This document shows positions 24,501-46,800 of a stretch of DNA of 64,000 bases, one piece after another. The notes beneath the pieces were generated by a model. That model ran no database searches and was not told the origin of the DNA. It saw only the letters and a program-made list of their open reading frames with translations. Location of the stretch: the NCBI RefSeq assembly GCF_001949145.1, contig NW_019091362.1, forward strand, positions 11,379,948-11,443,947, written 5' to 3'. Position 1 is the stretch's first letter; each line of letters begins with the position of its first letter. The translations under genes were made by a program, and so were the position numbers. This stretch comes from Acanthaster planci (Eukaryota; Echinodermata; Asteroidea; Valvatida; Acanthasteridae).

Positions 24501-25570
24501 AGGGTGAAGAATGACAAAAGAAACAGTTCATCTGAATACAGGTACATGTAGCTTGTGAATTGTCTCAAGACTGAATGACTTGTGCATGTGATGGGCTTCT
24601 GAGGGACTCGAACACAACACTGTTGTGGCTGTTCCCCCCCCGGTACGTACGGTATACATGTATGTACACCATGTACTTCAGATTACTTTTTTCCGAGATT
24701 GTACGGTATACTTGGGGACCCCCCCCAAGTTTTTTGTCATTTTAATCTTGCAAAACTGGTAAGTCCTCCCCCAAAAAACAAAGCTAACACTCTCTTTATT
24801 GCACTGACCCTATTTTTTGGAAATTTCAAATAGTCAATAGTGAGAAGATGTGACTTTCGTACTGATAAACTAGCCAAGCCATGCAAATTTGAATCCACCA
24901 TGTGTCATGTGTTAAAACACTCAGTTTCCCCTCATAATTTCACTCAAAACCCAAAGCCCTGCCACTTTTTGACAACATCAACACTACAGTTATTGAGCAT
25001 GACGTCAAATTCATCAAATTCATCTACTGTACTACTTAAGTTTTACACAAACCTTACAGATACCCATGTACATGTATTAACTCCCATTAACACATTTTGG
25101 CTGTTTTGAATGTGACAACTTACCCTTCCATCACAGCTACATTATCTGCAACCAAATGTCATGTTATGCCTTCCTGGTGAAGTTACATGTACATGTCACA
25201 TGGGGAGGTTTATTCACCTTATCTGTATAAATCATTAAAATGATGAAATTCTTGAGTATTTTGTCCATCCACACTACAGAAAATCAGCAGCATCACTGAG
25301 CACGTACTCTCAATAACTTCAGCTGTTTGACAGCTTGTTGACAGCTTGACCAATCGCAACACAGCTCCGATCCTTTTGTTTTCCTGTCACCCACAGATGA
25401 AAACACACTTTGATTGGTCCAATTTGCTTCCATTCCAGTGACCAATCAAACATGTACACTGTACACTGTAGCTCAGCTTTCATTTGGATGGGGTCAGGAA
25501 AACAAGATGCTCAAGAATTTCCCCATTTTAATGAGGATATACATGTACATGTACACTGTAAGGTGAATAA
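18560..25570. repeat. Field of ACATGT/TGTACA palindromic repeats
   Basis: Short runs of alternating ACATGT and GTACAT (for example 21241-21270, 21320-21342, 24165-24187) recur every few tens to hundreds of bases, often beside ACCGGT (GTACCGGTAC) or a short CATA run (22304-22325). Each phase of the hexamer is its own reverse complement, so both strands look alike and open frames rich in Met-Tyr-Val-His arise by chance. Copies occur elsewhere in the window but are much sparser. There is no gene in this stretch that I can support. Confidence 0.85.
22867..23235 (+). mobile_element. Long-TIR MITE, family A, copy 2
   Basis: Starts AATAAGCCATTTG and ends GGCTTATT, collinear with copy 1 at 553-914 along its length, including ACCACCATCTCTGGAATGGA and TTGAGAACAGTGTATTATTG in the centre. 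Arms of ~130 bases are inverted relative to each other. Confidence 0.85.
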
Positions 25571-25755
25571 ACCTCCCCACCTGAAATCTAACTTCACCAA
25601 GAAGGCATTTATGAAATTTGGTTGCATAAATGTGATGGAAGGTTAGTCTGTCACAATCAAAACAGCCAAAATGTGTTTATGGGAGTTAGTGCTTGGCTAT
25701 CTGTAAGGCTTACAGTTTTGGAAGTAGTCATCTACGAAGGTGAATTCAAAACTTA
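24985..25755. repeat. Long inverted repeat (foldback), arms ~350 bp
   Basis: The left arm contains ACTCCCATTAACACATTTTG, GGCTGTTTTGAATGTGACA, CTTCCATCACA, GCCTTCCTGGTGAAGTTA, GGGGAGGTTTATTCACCTT and TTAAAATGATGAAATTCTTG. The right arm, read in reverse complement, has the same blocks in the same order: ACTCCCATAAACACATTTTG, GGCTGTTTTGATTGTGACA, CTTCCATCACA, GCCTTCTTGGTGAAGTTA, GGGGAGGTTTATTCACCTT and TTAAAATGGGGAAATTCTTG. The symmetric centre is near 25370-25400. No coding sequence is recognisable; it is probably a large non-autonomous foldback transposon. Confidence 0.8.
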
Positions 25756-25759
25756 AAAT

Positions 25760-28700
25760 GTAGCTCTCCCTTCTGTTACAGGAACAGGATCCCCAAATCT
25801 ACAAGTGCAATTCCCTAGCCTAGTGTAAATTTGAACTTCACTTCAATTGACAAAAACAATCCTCTGAGCCATGTATCAGAAAAAGAAAGTAAAATGTCTT
25901 ACAATTTACATGTATGTACATTACGAGATTTAATCTGAATAATTAACAATTGTTGTCAGTATGACTTTTTTGCATATCATGTTTGGCATATGATCAGGAA
26001 AAAACCTTGAAACTGAATGCAGATTAAAATCTGTGCCTTCATGTTCGGACGGACATGACAGAGCCAGCACCATGCACCTCATCCACCCAACCACCACCCA
26101 CTTATACAAATTACAATGATAGGGAGTCTGGCACTTTTTAGGTTTTTTGGTTTGACCCCCCCACAAATATAATATCATTGGAAAGAGAATTTCAAAAGAA
26201 ATTTAGCTCAATAGCTGTAAGTACATGTATAGTGAAGTTATGAATTTTTCTGTTATTAAAATTAGGTGTAATCAGTCCGTCACTTTTTGGGGGTGAACAA
26301 AAGTTTTATTTTCATCAATGTACGTATATGAACCACATGGAGTCATGGTCCTCATCGGTTCCACTTCCAGACATGCCAGAGTTGGACAAAGATCTGTAGT
26401 TAAGTCACAGAGGAAGTGTAAAGTAAACAGTATCTTTTTTTATGGATAACTTTATCAATAATAAACACAGGATACATATGTAGACAGTCACAGACAGGCG
26501 AGTTGGGCTTGAAATTTTTTGTGATGTGTGAAAGATCACTGAAGCATAGTTTTGATGTGATATTTTGTCATTAATAAACAGCTATAAAAATAGGGACTAA
26601 ATCTATCAGGTGTCATAAGTTACTTTAAGTCTGTTCGTGTTTGACACGGTCTTTTGATAACATTTCATTGAAACAACATGTGTGGCTTATGCGCTTGTTA
26701 CTTGCATCTTGCTCCCTGTGCACCATCCATCAATCTGATGCACATACCATATGGCAGGTTCCTCAAAATATGGACCATTAGATAATGTTCAGCTTTGGGG
26801 GTTCATTTTTCATGAAGTGAACAGCAGTGAATTAATTTCCAATGTTTGATGTAATGAGGGAAGTCATGGCTGATATCTGGAACAATGATGACCGTGTCAA
26901 CCTTTCAACTTAATTGGAGTTAATTAATTAAAGTCTCGAACATTAGCAATTTTCAGGGACATGAACTCCCTGTTAAAATCCGAGCCAATAGAATTTACTG
27001 AGGAGTGATAATCCCCGAGGTTATTGAACACATTTATATGTGGTGAAAGGTGATAATACTTAAATGTATTAAAACCATAATCACGAAATTAAAAAGTACC
27101 TCTCACAATTAATCGGGTCCCGAAGTCAGCAGTCGCGAATGTCGTTCGATTCTGTCATTAGTGTCAAAAAAATCGACTGCAAAAAAGCGAGTAAAATACA
27201 TACAGTATATCGATGTACAACACAAGCTTTAAAAAAGAATGCAAAAAGCACAGCCAAACCATCATTCTTTTACGACTGGACCGATCACATTTTCTTCAAG
27301 TATGTTCCCCAAAACCGCAGTCCAAATTACCGATCGTGGCGATTTTGTGGCTTCCATCAATCTCTCGCGGTGACGTTAGAGAAACATTTTGCTGCATCGT
27401 GGACTGTTTGACATCAACCCAGATAGTGCGCCCTCTTTCTTATTCGATATTCATGAGCCCCTCCACGGAATGGCGACGCACCGCGATTTTTCTCTTCAGA
27501 ACAATTTCTATCAAAAGAAAATCCGTCATTCTGAATGATGTTTGCAAAAAAATGACGTTCGAGACAAAAAATACAATTCATGATGAAAATCTAATGCTCA
27601 GAGTTGTTCATTTTAATTTCATTTTCAGTGGAGTTATCTCCAAAATAACTGGCAAAAAGAAAACCGGGCATGGAATTTTTGAGCACTACATGTGACAGCA
27701 TTTTCGGCATTCTCAAACGCCATGCAGTTTCTGTCATAATTCTCGAACGTCATCAAAATTCTGTCAAATATGACGTTCGCAACGAACATATTGTACTCAT
27801 CATAAATTTTTGATGCAGTCAAACTTAAAGATAATTATTGGTGGTCAAAATGCACAAGACCTGGCAAATATGTTGGTATAGTGAGAGTGATTATAAATGG
27901 TAAGAGAATGAAGACAGCCAAACTTTTCTCATCATTTTCCGTCAATTTTGTGCTCTTTTTTTCGTGGCCTGTATTTTTTAAAAGTTATTTCTTAGGTGCT
28001 CTAAAATACATCAGTCGAAAAATATACTGAATTCTCCTTCTTGTTGAGAGAAGTTTTGAAATCAAGTCCTCAGGTGTAAACACTTTGACGTAAAACTTTA
28101 AATGAATTCAACTCCATTTGATTTGCACTGGTAGCCAACCAAATGTCCACCATAAGTACACATTTGCCTGATTATCCTCATATAATTGTTCTTATAAATC
28201 TGAAGGTGTTAATTTGTATTTTACATGATCAAAGTCACTCTTTTAGAAGTTTTGAAAAATGACATCTGGAGTTGCATTTTGGTCCATTTTATGAAGAACC
28301 ATACGCCATATACATGTACAGCTGTACATGTATGCACAGTTGCGCGACAGCACCCCAACACAAAGGGCTGTTCGACATCCATTTTTGACAAAAAAGCAAC
28401 TTCCTTTTCTTCCTGAAGTACCAAGCTTCCAAATAAACACTGTTTCATGTTTCATCAACTCCTTATACATGTTTTGGGGGGATTTTCAACAGAAAAATGT
28501 ACATTTTTTGCTACATGTGTACCTTTTTGTAGTCTTCACAAACCAAAAAATAAGGCTTGATGGTGCTTTAGTCAAATGCCTTGAGTCATACGTCAAATGA
28601 AAGAGTATTTTAAGCTCTACAAGATGATAGCATCATCATTCCAAACCTGGTTGAGTCTCGCGAGATATTAGGCTTAGACAAGACTATGTCACACGACAAC

Positions 28701-30500
28701 AAGCAAAGATGGCACACAGTTGTTGACGTACATGTAGTGTAAGTGGCTCCGATCTTACATTATTTTCATCATACATGTACTTTTCACCCCAAACTCGATG
28801 CAAACAGATATTGTCAGTTCTTTTCCAGCACCACTACCTTTTGAAACACAGAATTTGATGCACAAAAAGGGCAGAAATCATTGATTGAAAACAAACACTT
28901 TTACATACATGTACATGCTTTCAGATATAAAATTTAGAGGTGCCGTTTCGCTGCACTCCCTAACAATGATGTATAGGGCCTAAGTAAATTAAATTTTACG
29001 TCACTTGTCATCAGGTCATGCCTGTATGCATTAATCCATTAATTATAGGCCTAAACACGTATTTAAAAAAATGCATAAAACTAGTTTCCCTATTCAACAT
29101 GTTCAACAACGCATAACATACGTCTTGACATTTGATAGGCCTCATGCCCACTGTGTAAAAACGCGCGTATGTATCTGGATATGAAATATCACCGTGATTA
29201 ATACTAGTTAATTTACAAGGCATAACGTTACATGGTCAGATCATGGTGTGTTTTATTTCTCCATGGTCAGATGAGATAGTTAAGCCTTGCCATGCTTGCA
29301 CAGAAAAAAAAAACCAAGCGCAACTGCAATTTTTCAGGTTTTCATTCACGACTTTAACACGAAAATGTGGCTAAGTATGAGAGATAGATCTAGCAAATAA
29401 ATTAGCACACTTACTGTTTCCCGCTCCAAAATCTAACTTCTAATAATAATGATATGATATCGATGTCGTTTCAATCACCCAGCTCATCAGCTTTCGTGTA
29501 CAAAACAATCCGTACCAGACAAGTTGTGTGTTGGCTACCAAACCCGTACATGTAGATAAGTAGAGAGGCATAATGTCATTTCCAGCCTAGCCACAGCCAG
29601 TTGGTTTGGGCGCAGCCAAACGCATGATAAGTCGGACTGGTTGCCTATGTGATTTACACACGGCTGAAAATAAGGACAGGATAGGAAAATGAAGCAATGA
29701 CGTCTGGATGCTAGATTATGTCTAACATCCAAAATCTCTCTAAAAGAAATCAATGACAAAAGTTGTAAGTGTTCAGTTACCAGACTATTCCTTGATAAAC
29801 AGAAAACATTCCGCTCGTACGATCGTTAGAATTTAGAAAATAGTGGAGCCTGGAGGATTTAGCGTGTCGTGTTTACTGAGTTGTTTGGAAGCTGTGAGTA
29901 TGCACGAGAGACGTGTGAATGAAATATAGGGTTATTTTTTTTTCGATTATCTTAGTGATGGTGTCATCTTGACGTGGGTCCCAATCAGGCCAATTGCTCG
30001 GATACCGGACATGAATAATATTAAATAGGCCTAATCAGATAGGGCTACTTTACTGAGTCCTAGGCCAAATCATGCCACTAACACTATCTGTATTCTCATG
30101 TAACTATCACATCAGTGATGGATCCCAGGCTGCTGGCCTATATCATCTAAAAAGGCTATAATTAGGCATATTTGCTTTCCTTTAGCACTGTCAGACTGTA
30201 ATGGTTACTGCACGTCCATGACGTCAGGAGAGACATGAGACATGTGAGAGAGGAAAAGATGGGGTAGAAAACAGAGAAGGGGGATTTAGACTCAGTCTTC
30301 ATCTTAACAATAAGAACATGCTCGAGTCAAATGTGGTGCTTTTTCAAGTAGGCCTAAGCCTAACATTTTCTCATGCCCCATGACATGCTTGACTTAAATT
30401 TAAGTAGGTGGAGACCCTAATCAGTGGTTTACTTTTAGTTTTACCATCATCATGATCATCCGGGGTGTCCATTAGCCTTTACCATGGTTACTAGTTACTT
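25760..30500. other. Intergenic sequence, no gene seen
   Basis: There are no exons with recognisable domains on either strand. A 160-codon frame at 27213-27695 shows no family resemblance. A perfect 22-bp palindrome centred on CAGCTG lies at 28311-28332. Otherwise this is A+T-rich spacer with occasional ACATGT motifs. Confidence 0.5.
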
Positions 30501-30510
30501 GCAGATTTTG

Positions 30511-31328
30511 GGTCAGCTCGTACCCGAGTTAACTCATACCTCGGTCAACTCGTACTCTGGTCAACTCGTACCCTAGTACCCCAGTCAACTCGTACTTTTG
30601 ATGAAAATACACATTTGTGACCCAAACTTTTATTACATCCCAAGCCACCGTGATTGATCAGAAAAGAACAAGGAAAATCTCTTTTTTAAAAAATTAATCA
30701 CAAATTAAACAGCAGGCTGATCTTAATGCTTCGTGAAGCAGCATGTCGAACATGGCAAAATCATTTTGAGACATTTAAATGTCACAGTAAATGATTGCGA
30801 TCTATCACATTGCTTAACCGATCAACATCCCCTCTCCCTGAACAGAACTGACAGAAGCATTCATTTTCGATCAGAGTTTATTTGACCTCTTTAAAGTCAT
30901 AATAAACACGGTAGGCATATTTCAAAACTCTAACAAGAGGTGGTACATGTAGCAAGTTCATTTGCAAGTCAAGTACTGCGCCCATCCCTTCTCTCCAAAA
31001 CAAGCTAACCTCAAACATACGCTTTCGATCAGAGTGTATTCACTGATTTTATTAATTCAAATTAAACAACCATACACACTTAGATGCGTAAAAATGGACA
31101 AAGGCATTGACTGGAGAGGGACTCAATAAATGGAGCATCAAACCCTATATTATGCTCCACATGTTCTCTGCTGACTGGGCCTGGGGAATATGAGTTGAGT
31201 CGGGTATGAGCCAACCTGGGTACGAATGAACTCGGGTGTGAGTTGACCTGAATGCGAGTTAACTTGGGTGCATATTTTGGAGTACGAATTGACCGGGGTA
31301 AGAGTTAACCTAGGTACGAGTTGACCCA
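30511..31328. mobile_element. Foldback element with 16-bp tandem-repeat arms
   Basis: The left arm (30511-30600) is about five 16-bp units of the type GTCAACTCGTACCCTG. The right arm (31190-31328) is about eight units of the inverse type ACGAGTTGACCTGGGT, so the two arms are inverted relative to one another across a ~590-bp centre. The centre has two partial direct repeats around TTCGATCAGAGT (near 30867 and 31025) and no long frame. Terminal inverted arms built of short tandem units are the hallmark of foldback elements such as Drosophila FB and sea-urchin TU. Confidence 0.75.
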
Positions 31329-32225
31329 TTTACATGTGTACATGTTTTACATACTTGTTATGACATATACGATGTAACTTGAGCAGTTGAAACCCTTATG
31401 GCATGCTTCTGACATCTGCACAGCTGGAAATTCGTCAATGATAAGAGCTGAGTACATATACATGTACATGTACACGTACATGCCATTTACTGTACCGGTA
31501 CAGCTCAGTCAGACTTCAGATGTCACTTTCAGGTCAGAGTCTTTTCTTCCCATATTTGGCATGTTTGGTGCTGCTGGTGCGGTTGTCCTTCACCTCCAAA
31601 GAAGATCACACTTTAGTTTCCCGTCTCAATCATTCTGAGTCCCAATCCTGGACTATCAGTGTTGTACAGTGCATGCATGTCAACTCATGCACTTACCAAT
31701 TCGTTGGCCGACCAACTCGTATCTTCACCATTTCTTACATGTACATGTATACCAACCAACTTGTGCACTGCAACTCGAGGCATCATCGGTTTTTAGTCTG
31801 AGACGGACATTAAGGATGTTGAATGACAAGAAAATGGTGCTCCATCTTTTACTGAAGTACCTAAACCTGATGCATTTCTCTTCAAACAAACTGTTTCCAT
31901 TTTCAAGGCGAATTGTCTTGGCAAGCTGGCAATATTCTTATATTGCCAGCTTGCCAAGACGATTTAATGTCAATTGATAATTGGAATTAGATACAGTAAT
32001 TAGAATTAGATACTGTAGTCAAGAAATATCAATACTACACAGAGAATCTTATTTTACTAATGATTAGTTACATGTAAAAGTTAAAAGTTACGATTGAGGT
32101 GGATTTTTTTCATGAGGGGAAGCAGACATAACATCAGAGATTTCCTGCAGGATGGACGGATAGTGCAGTGGCAGATTGTGACCAACACTGTGTCTGTATA
32201 TCACACACATTTTTCTTGGATAGGA
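31329..32225. other. Upstream region of the calcyphosine-2 gene
   Basis: This presumably holds the CAPS2 promoter and a 5' non-coding exon. A splice acceptor-like TTTTTCTTGGATAG ends at 32222, three bases before the start codon. The 31915-31960 hairpin is listed separately. No TATA box or other promoter element could be assigned with confidence. Confidence 0.4.
31915..31960. repeat. Perfect 21-bp hairpin with 4-base loop
   Basis: GTCTTGGCAAGCTGGCAATA+T is followed by loop TCTT and its exact reverse complement. The perfect stem is G+C-balanced and unlike the ACATGT repeats around it. It is about 265 bases before the CAPS2 start codon. Confidence 0.9.
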
Positions 32226-42016
<9,791 letters not shown>

Positions 42017-43812
42017 AAAAGGTTGGAAACTGAACAGTAATAATGCAAAGCAAGCAGAGTAAAGTGTAAACTTACGGCAAACACCAGTACATGTACTATG
42101 TCAATGAGCTGGTTCATATGCGTACATATCATGCATTCAAGGCAGCATTATTAGATTCACGTTGAGTGGAATTGGACTGCTTTTGGATTCCCTGGCAGTT
42201 TCTCAGCTCTGACGCATCTCAGACAATGGCAAAATAGTGGGGGAGAGAAGATTTTTTAAGGAATTGAAAGCAAATGTATTCTTTTATCAGGCATGTAACT
42301 TTTCCTCGGATCGGCTGATTTCCTTGTTTTTCACTCCACACTCATGCCAATGAAGATTGAAAAACACTGAACAGTTTTGTAAAGATTGGACTACCTCATT
42401 TTTTGTCCAAGTCCAGGTTGCATATCTGTTTTATGGGTGAATAAAAATAGGACGGTCGTTTTTTGGGGGGAAGAAACCACCTTGCCCCCCCATGCCTAAA
42501 TAGGCCACTGAACTCGAGAAATCTCTGACGGTCTTTCTCTTTTGTCTCTATTAAGCAGTGCATATTGTTTGCATCAGTCTGAAAATTCAAGAAACCCTTG
42601 TTGAATTTTGCACATGGGTAAAAAAACCCCAAAAGCTTCTGACCCAAAGCAACTTAAGACCAGTAATCCAGATTGGTTAATGCACAGACAGCACAGATTT
42701 CTTTCTATCTCTCTTGTAAACTTGTAATAAAACCTCATGTGTTTGGCAATCAGACCTTTTGGTTCAACTTATCCTATTTAAAGTCAGATTTTCTTTTTCA
42801 CTGCCATAAAACTATCTCTGTGTATTCATTATGAACTGTGTATTTTGACAAAACCATCCATGTATTTCTCATTGAATAAGCAAGCCTATCTTTGATTGCT
42901 GCGAGTGTGTGGAGTACATTGCTGCAAATAAAAAAACATGTATAAAAGTACTTGGAGCACTACAACACTTTCGTTATAGTTGAGTAAATTCTGTGAGCAC
43001 AAGCGTGACGGGGAAAACTTCTCAAGTAACGAGCAGTGCAACAATGTTCAATTTATATGAGTTTGAGGTCCGCGACAGCGATCAATTATGAGTAGTGCAA
43101 CAATGGCTGTTCTTAAGTGTTAACGTATAAATCATATTTCAAATGTAAGCTTTATGAACAAATATAAAATGATGAAATACCATTCTAGCATAATTTATAT
43201 TTAGGTTTAATTAATATGTTGCTGTACAGTGTCCTTTATGTACAACTTGAATATTGCAAAATAAAGATCACAGTTTTAAACATGACAAATCAATTGTAGC
43301 ATTGTCCTGAAGATTTCAGGGTTTTTCCTGCTGTTTGCACTAGCCATGTGCATAACACATGCAAATTACAGCGTAAAATTTAGAGAATACTTTGTTGAAC
43401 CAGCATGTTTTGGAAATGGCACCATTTTGCTTTCAGGGGTACAACATTTGATGTCAACATCATTTTTGGACATTTACAAAGTATGCATGTAATGGTATAT
43501 TCTCGACCAGTTGTGAGTATGTCCTAATTCACTGGATCAAAACAGGTTTCAGTTTACAAAATATCTGAATGTACTCTTTAAACACTGCTGGCTAAAGAAT
43601 GGCATTAAAAGCCTTGGACAAGTTTGAGTGCCACTGAATAAAAATCAACTAATTACTGGCAGAATGTATTAAAAAATATATATTTACTTTGTAAATACAC
43701 AGCATTTTCAAACAAAACAGGTTTTTTTGATGTTTAGAGAGCCCACATGTATCTCCGTGCATCATTTTTTACTCATTTGAAGAATCTGGCGGTGGATTTG
43801 AACGATCTTGTA
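42017..43812. other. 3' flanks of the convergent CAPS2 and IBA57 genes
   Basis: This A+T-rich stretch is shared by the two 3' ends. Plus-strand AATAAA signals at 42726-42731, 42927-42932 and 43260-43265 are candidates for CAPS2. I could not fix the IBA57 polyadenylation site. No further gene is seen. Confidence 0.6.
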
Positions 43813-46800
43813 TCAGTAATCTCTGAGTTCTTCTTGTTCCTGGGGCCACCATGATGGAATTGATGCTGATAGTTCCGTTCGGCTTCCGTCTTCACCAATG
43901 ACCAAAAGTTTCTTGTCTTGGCTGCCAACGGCAAAACATACCAAGACAGGGCAGTTGGTTAGCGAATATAAATTGATCAATCAAGGAAAAACTTCTTTGA
44001 AATTCTTGGGATGGGGGCTCTCATTTCTTTGTTTTCATGAAGTAACAAGTAAAACACTGACAAAGGCAGACCACCATCAGATTGGGACATGGGGAGCACA
44101 AGCCATGGGGGTGGGGGGAGAACTCTTGTTTTTGTTATTCATCATTCTCCATGGCTTTTAAATTTTGGTATAAGATTGACCCCTTCTCTTCAAGTCTTAC
44201 CACTGCGCAACTCGCAGCAATGCCAGGCCACTGTTGCCAAGGTAACCGCGCAATTTGCCAAGGTTCTTCCCAGCTTCAGATATGATCTTAGCTCCGACCT
44301 CTGGAGGAGACCTCCCATGACTACAAAGTAAGAAATATTAAAGTGACCTTGCAGCTTGCGATCGCTGAATGAAAGCCTACAATTATGCAAGAATAAAATT
44401 ACTCTGAATGAGGGTAACCCCTTGCTCCACAATGTTCTGGAAATTTTCAAAGCAGGCTCATCATCGCATGATTTGGTGATAATCCCCTTCAAAATCGATT
44501 GGCATGGAAGCTGTCATCTAGAAATGGGAGTGGTCACAGACCTCTCCCTCTAAGACCACACCCACCCCACTCACCACCTCTGACCTGAGTATCTGGATGG
44601 GCATGATTCGTTTCCTGGTCACCCCAGTGTGGTGGGTACGGGCTGTGAGCTCTTGCCCCAAGTAGCAGCCCTTGCTGAAACTCACTGGATACAGACAAAA
44701 GTATGTCAAAGCGAACTGATTCAAGAAGTAAAAATAACCAGTGTTATGCTGTGTTGAGCCACATACATGTATGAATACAATTTCTTTTAGGGGTGTAATG
44801 ATACATCAATGTCTCAATGCCACTTTGCAAGACATGTGGCGTACATGTACATTACACCCTTAGAACTTTAAATTTCTATCAGGAAAAAAATTTTTGAACA
44901 GGTACAAAGAATTGACAACACAGCAAAACAAGAAAAAACTTTCAGATACAACATAACCATATAAAAAACACTAGTGAACATGGTTACTCTGGCTTCATTA
45001 CTATACATGTACATCTAGTAATTCAGAAATAAAGATGCTATATACTTTTTAAAGTAAAAAAAAATCAATTTATAAAGAGGAAATAGTCAGAAAATTGTAA
45101 TGGGTCCTGATCAGATAGAACTCTAGATCTCTAGAACTGAAAACCCAAAGTTTGCCTCACTCACCTCCATTCATGTAAGCTAGATTGGATTCCAGGGGTA
45201 GGGCTTCCCCCTGGGGGAGGTCCATCACTCCTTCTGGCACTCCCCACCGGTATCGGTGCAGTGTGTACTCCTCTGGGTCTGCTTCAGTAGAGTCTGGGAT
45301 GAGGTGGGTCACTGTCGAAGGACAAAGAAAGCAGCAACATTCGTTTTATCTACACGCAGTCTGAAATTACCCCAATTACTGGGGGTTTCCAAAAATCTCT
45401 TTCTCTGTCTGGGGCTTCAGGCTTCAAATTTTTAGAATTAAGTCTCAGAGTTCAGCATGTACTGTACATGCACAGACCGACATAAAAAAGAAGCCAATTT
45501 TCAACTGAAGGTGGATACATAAACTCATCATGAGGATATTTGCATGAGCGTAACATAACTCTGCATGGCCACAACGAAAATGACGCTGACGTGCCCTCAC
45601 CCGACAAAAACTCTCACATTTTCAAGGCTAAGAATGCAATGATGCACACAACCCCTAGATAACGCCTAAATGATCTCCCCTGTCATACAAAATGCCACAG
45701 TGGTGTCCACTCCGAGCAGGAACAAAATAGGGCGTTTTGAAAGGAAATTGAGTCATTTGGTACGCACTCACTACATAGGCGCATAAGTTTATGCACGTTT
45801 GATGCGGAGCACGCCGAGTATGAGCAGCAAAGTTAGTCTTTGTGTGCACGCTGAATGCATTCAAGAAGCCGGTTGGAAAACTTTGTACCATCTGTCTTTC
45901 TTTCACCAGTGAGGGTGCACTGCAGCTCAGGGTAGACTATAACCTTGTTTTGTCAAAGGAGGCCAAGTCATTAAATCCTGTATTAACAGGCTGCAGGGGG
46001 TATATTATGATCTACTGCACTGCGTGTCTTCATTAAGCTCTGAAATAAAGCATCACTGACTCTGAACCACCAAACACAGGGTACATGTGTCAAGTTTACG
46101 ACCTCACTGCAATTCTTCCCCCTTCACTCAATACAAAGTTGATTTTCTAGAGGCTACCCAGCAAACTCACACGCCTCCTCCCTCGGAAGAATGGCCCGCC
46201 TCCCAAACCCTTCCACCCTTGGGTCCTTCACATCTGTCGGGCATCTGCCACAGTTTGTGGCCTGCATCTTTGGGATGGCCAAGGGGGACATGTCTCCGTC
46301 ATCCTTACTGAAGACAGCCCACGTCTGGAGTTGCTCATCTGCGCTAGACACTTCAGCCTGTGGGGAAAAACAACAACCAGTTTTCTTCTTCAACTGCAGA
46401 GTGCAAGGGAAATTCATGTCAACCCCTTGCTCTATGTGCTACATCCTCCAATTTGTTTCAATAAACACTTCCTGGCTGCAATACATTTGCAGTAGAGACA
46501 CTCATCATGTAGCAGTCAGTGCCACACTCTTAGGAATTGTCAAGCTAATCCTTTGATGTGCAAGTGGCACCGCCCAACTCCCCCATTTGCTAGTGTAGCA
46601 AAACCTCAAAACCTAACAGGCCAAGCTAGAAGCAGTTTAAAGTGGGCCTACATGTGTACATCAATACGCCTTTGGTGAGTTAACTTTGGCCAAAATCTGG
46701 TACACTGAGTTCTTTAAATTCACAAAGGAACCAGTCCATTCCAAAGATGGTAGTCACTATGCAAAAGCTTTCCCCGAATCACAAGGTTAGCAACAGTGTC

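Noticed and set aside
27213-27695. 160-codon plus-strand frame
   Set aside because: No family resemblance, low-complexity residue use and no supporting splice sites; probably chance.
31915-31960. Hairpin as a microRNA precursor
   Set aside because: The stem is only 21 bp, perfectly paired, with a 4-base loop, too short for a normal animal pre-miRNA.
44190-44492. Minus frame giving [15 protein letters not shown] around IBA57 exon 6
   Set aside because: A different frame of the same exon ([17 protein letters not shown]) matches IBA57 and fits the phase of the preceding exon when the CTCAG/gtcaga donor is used.
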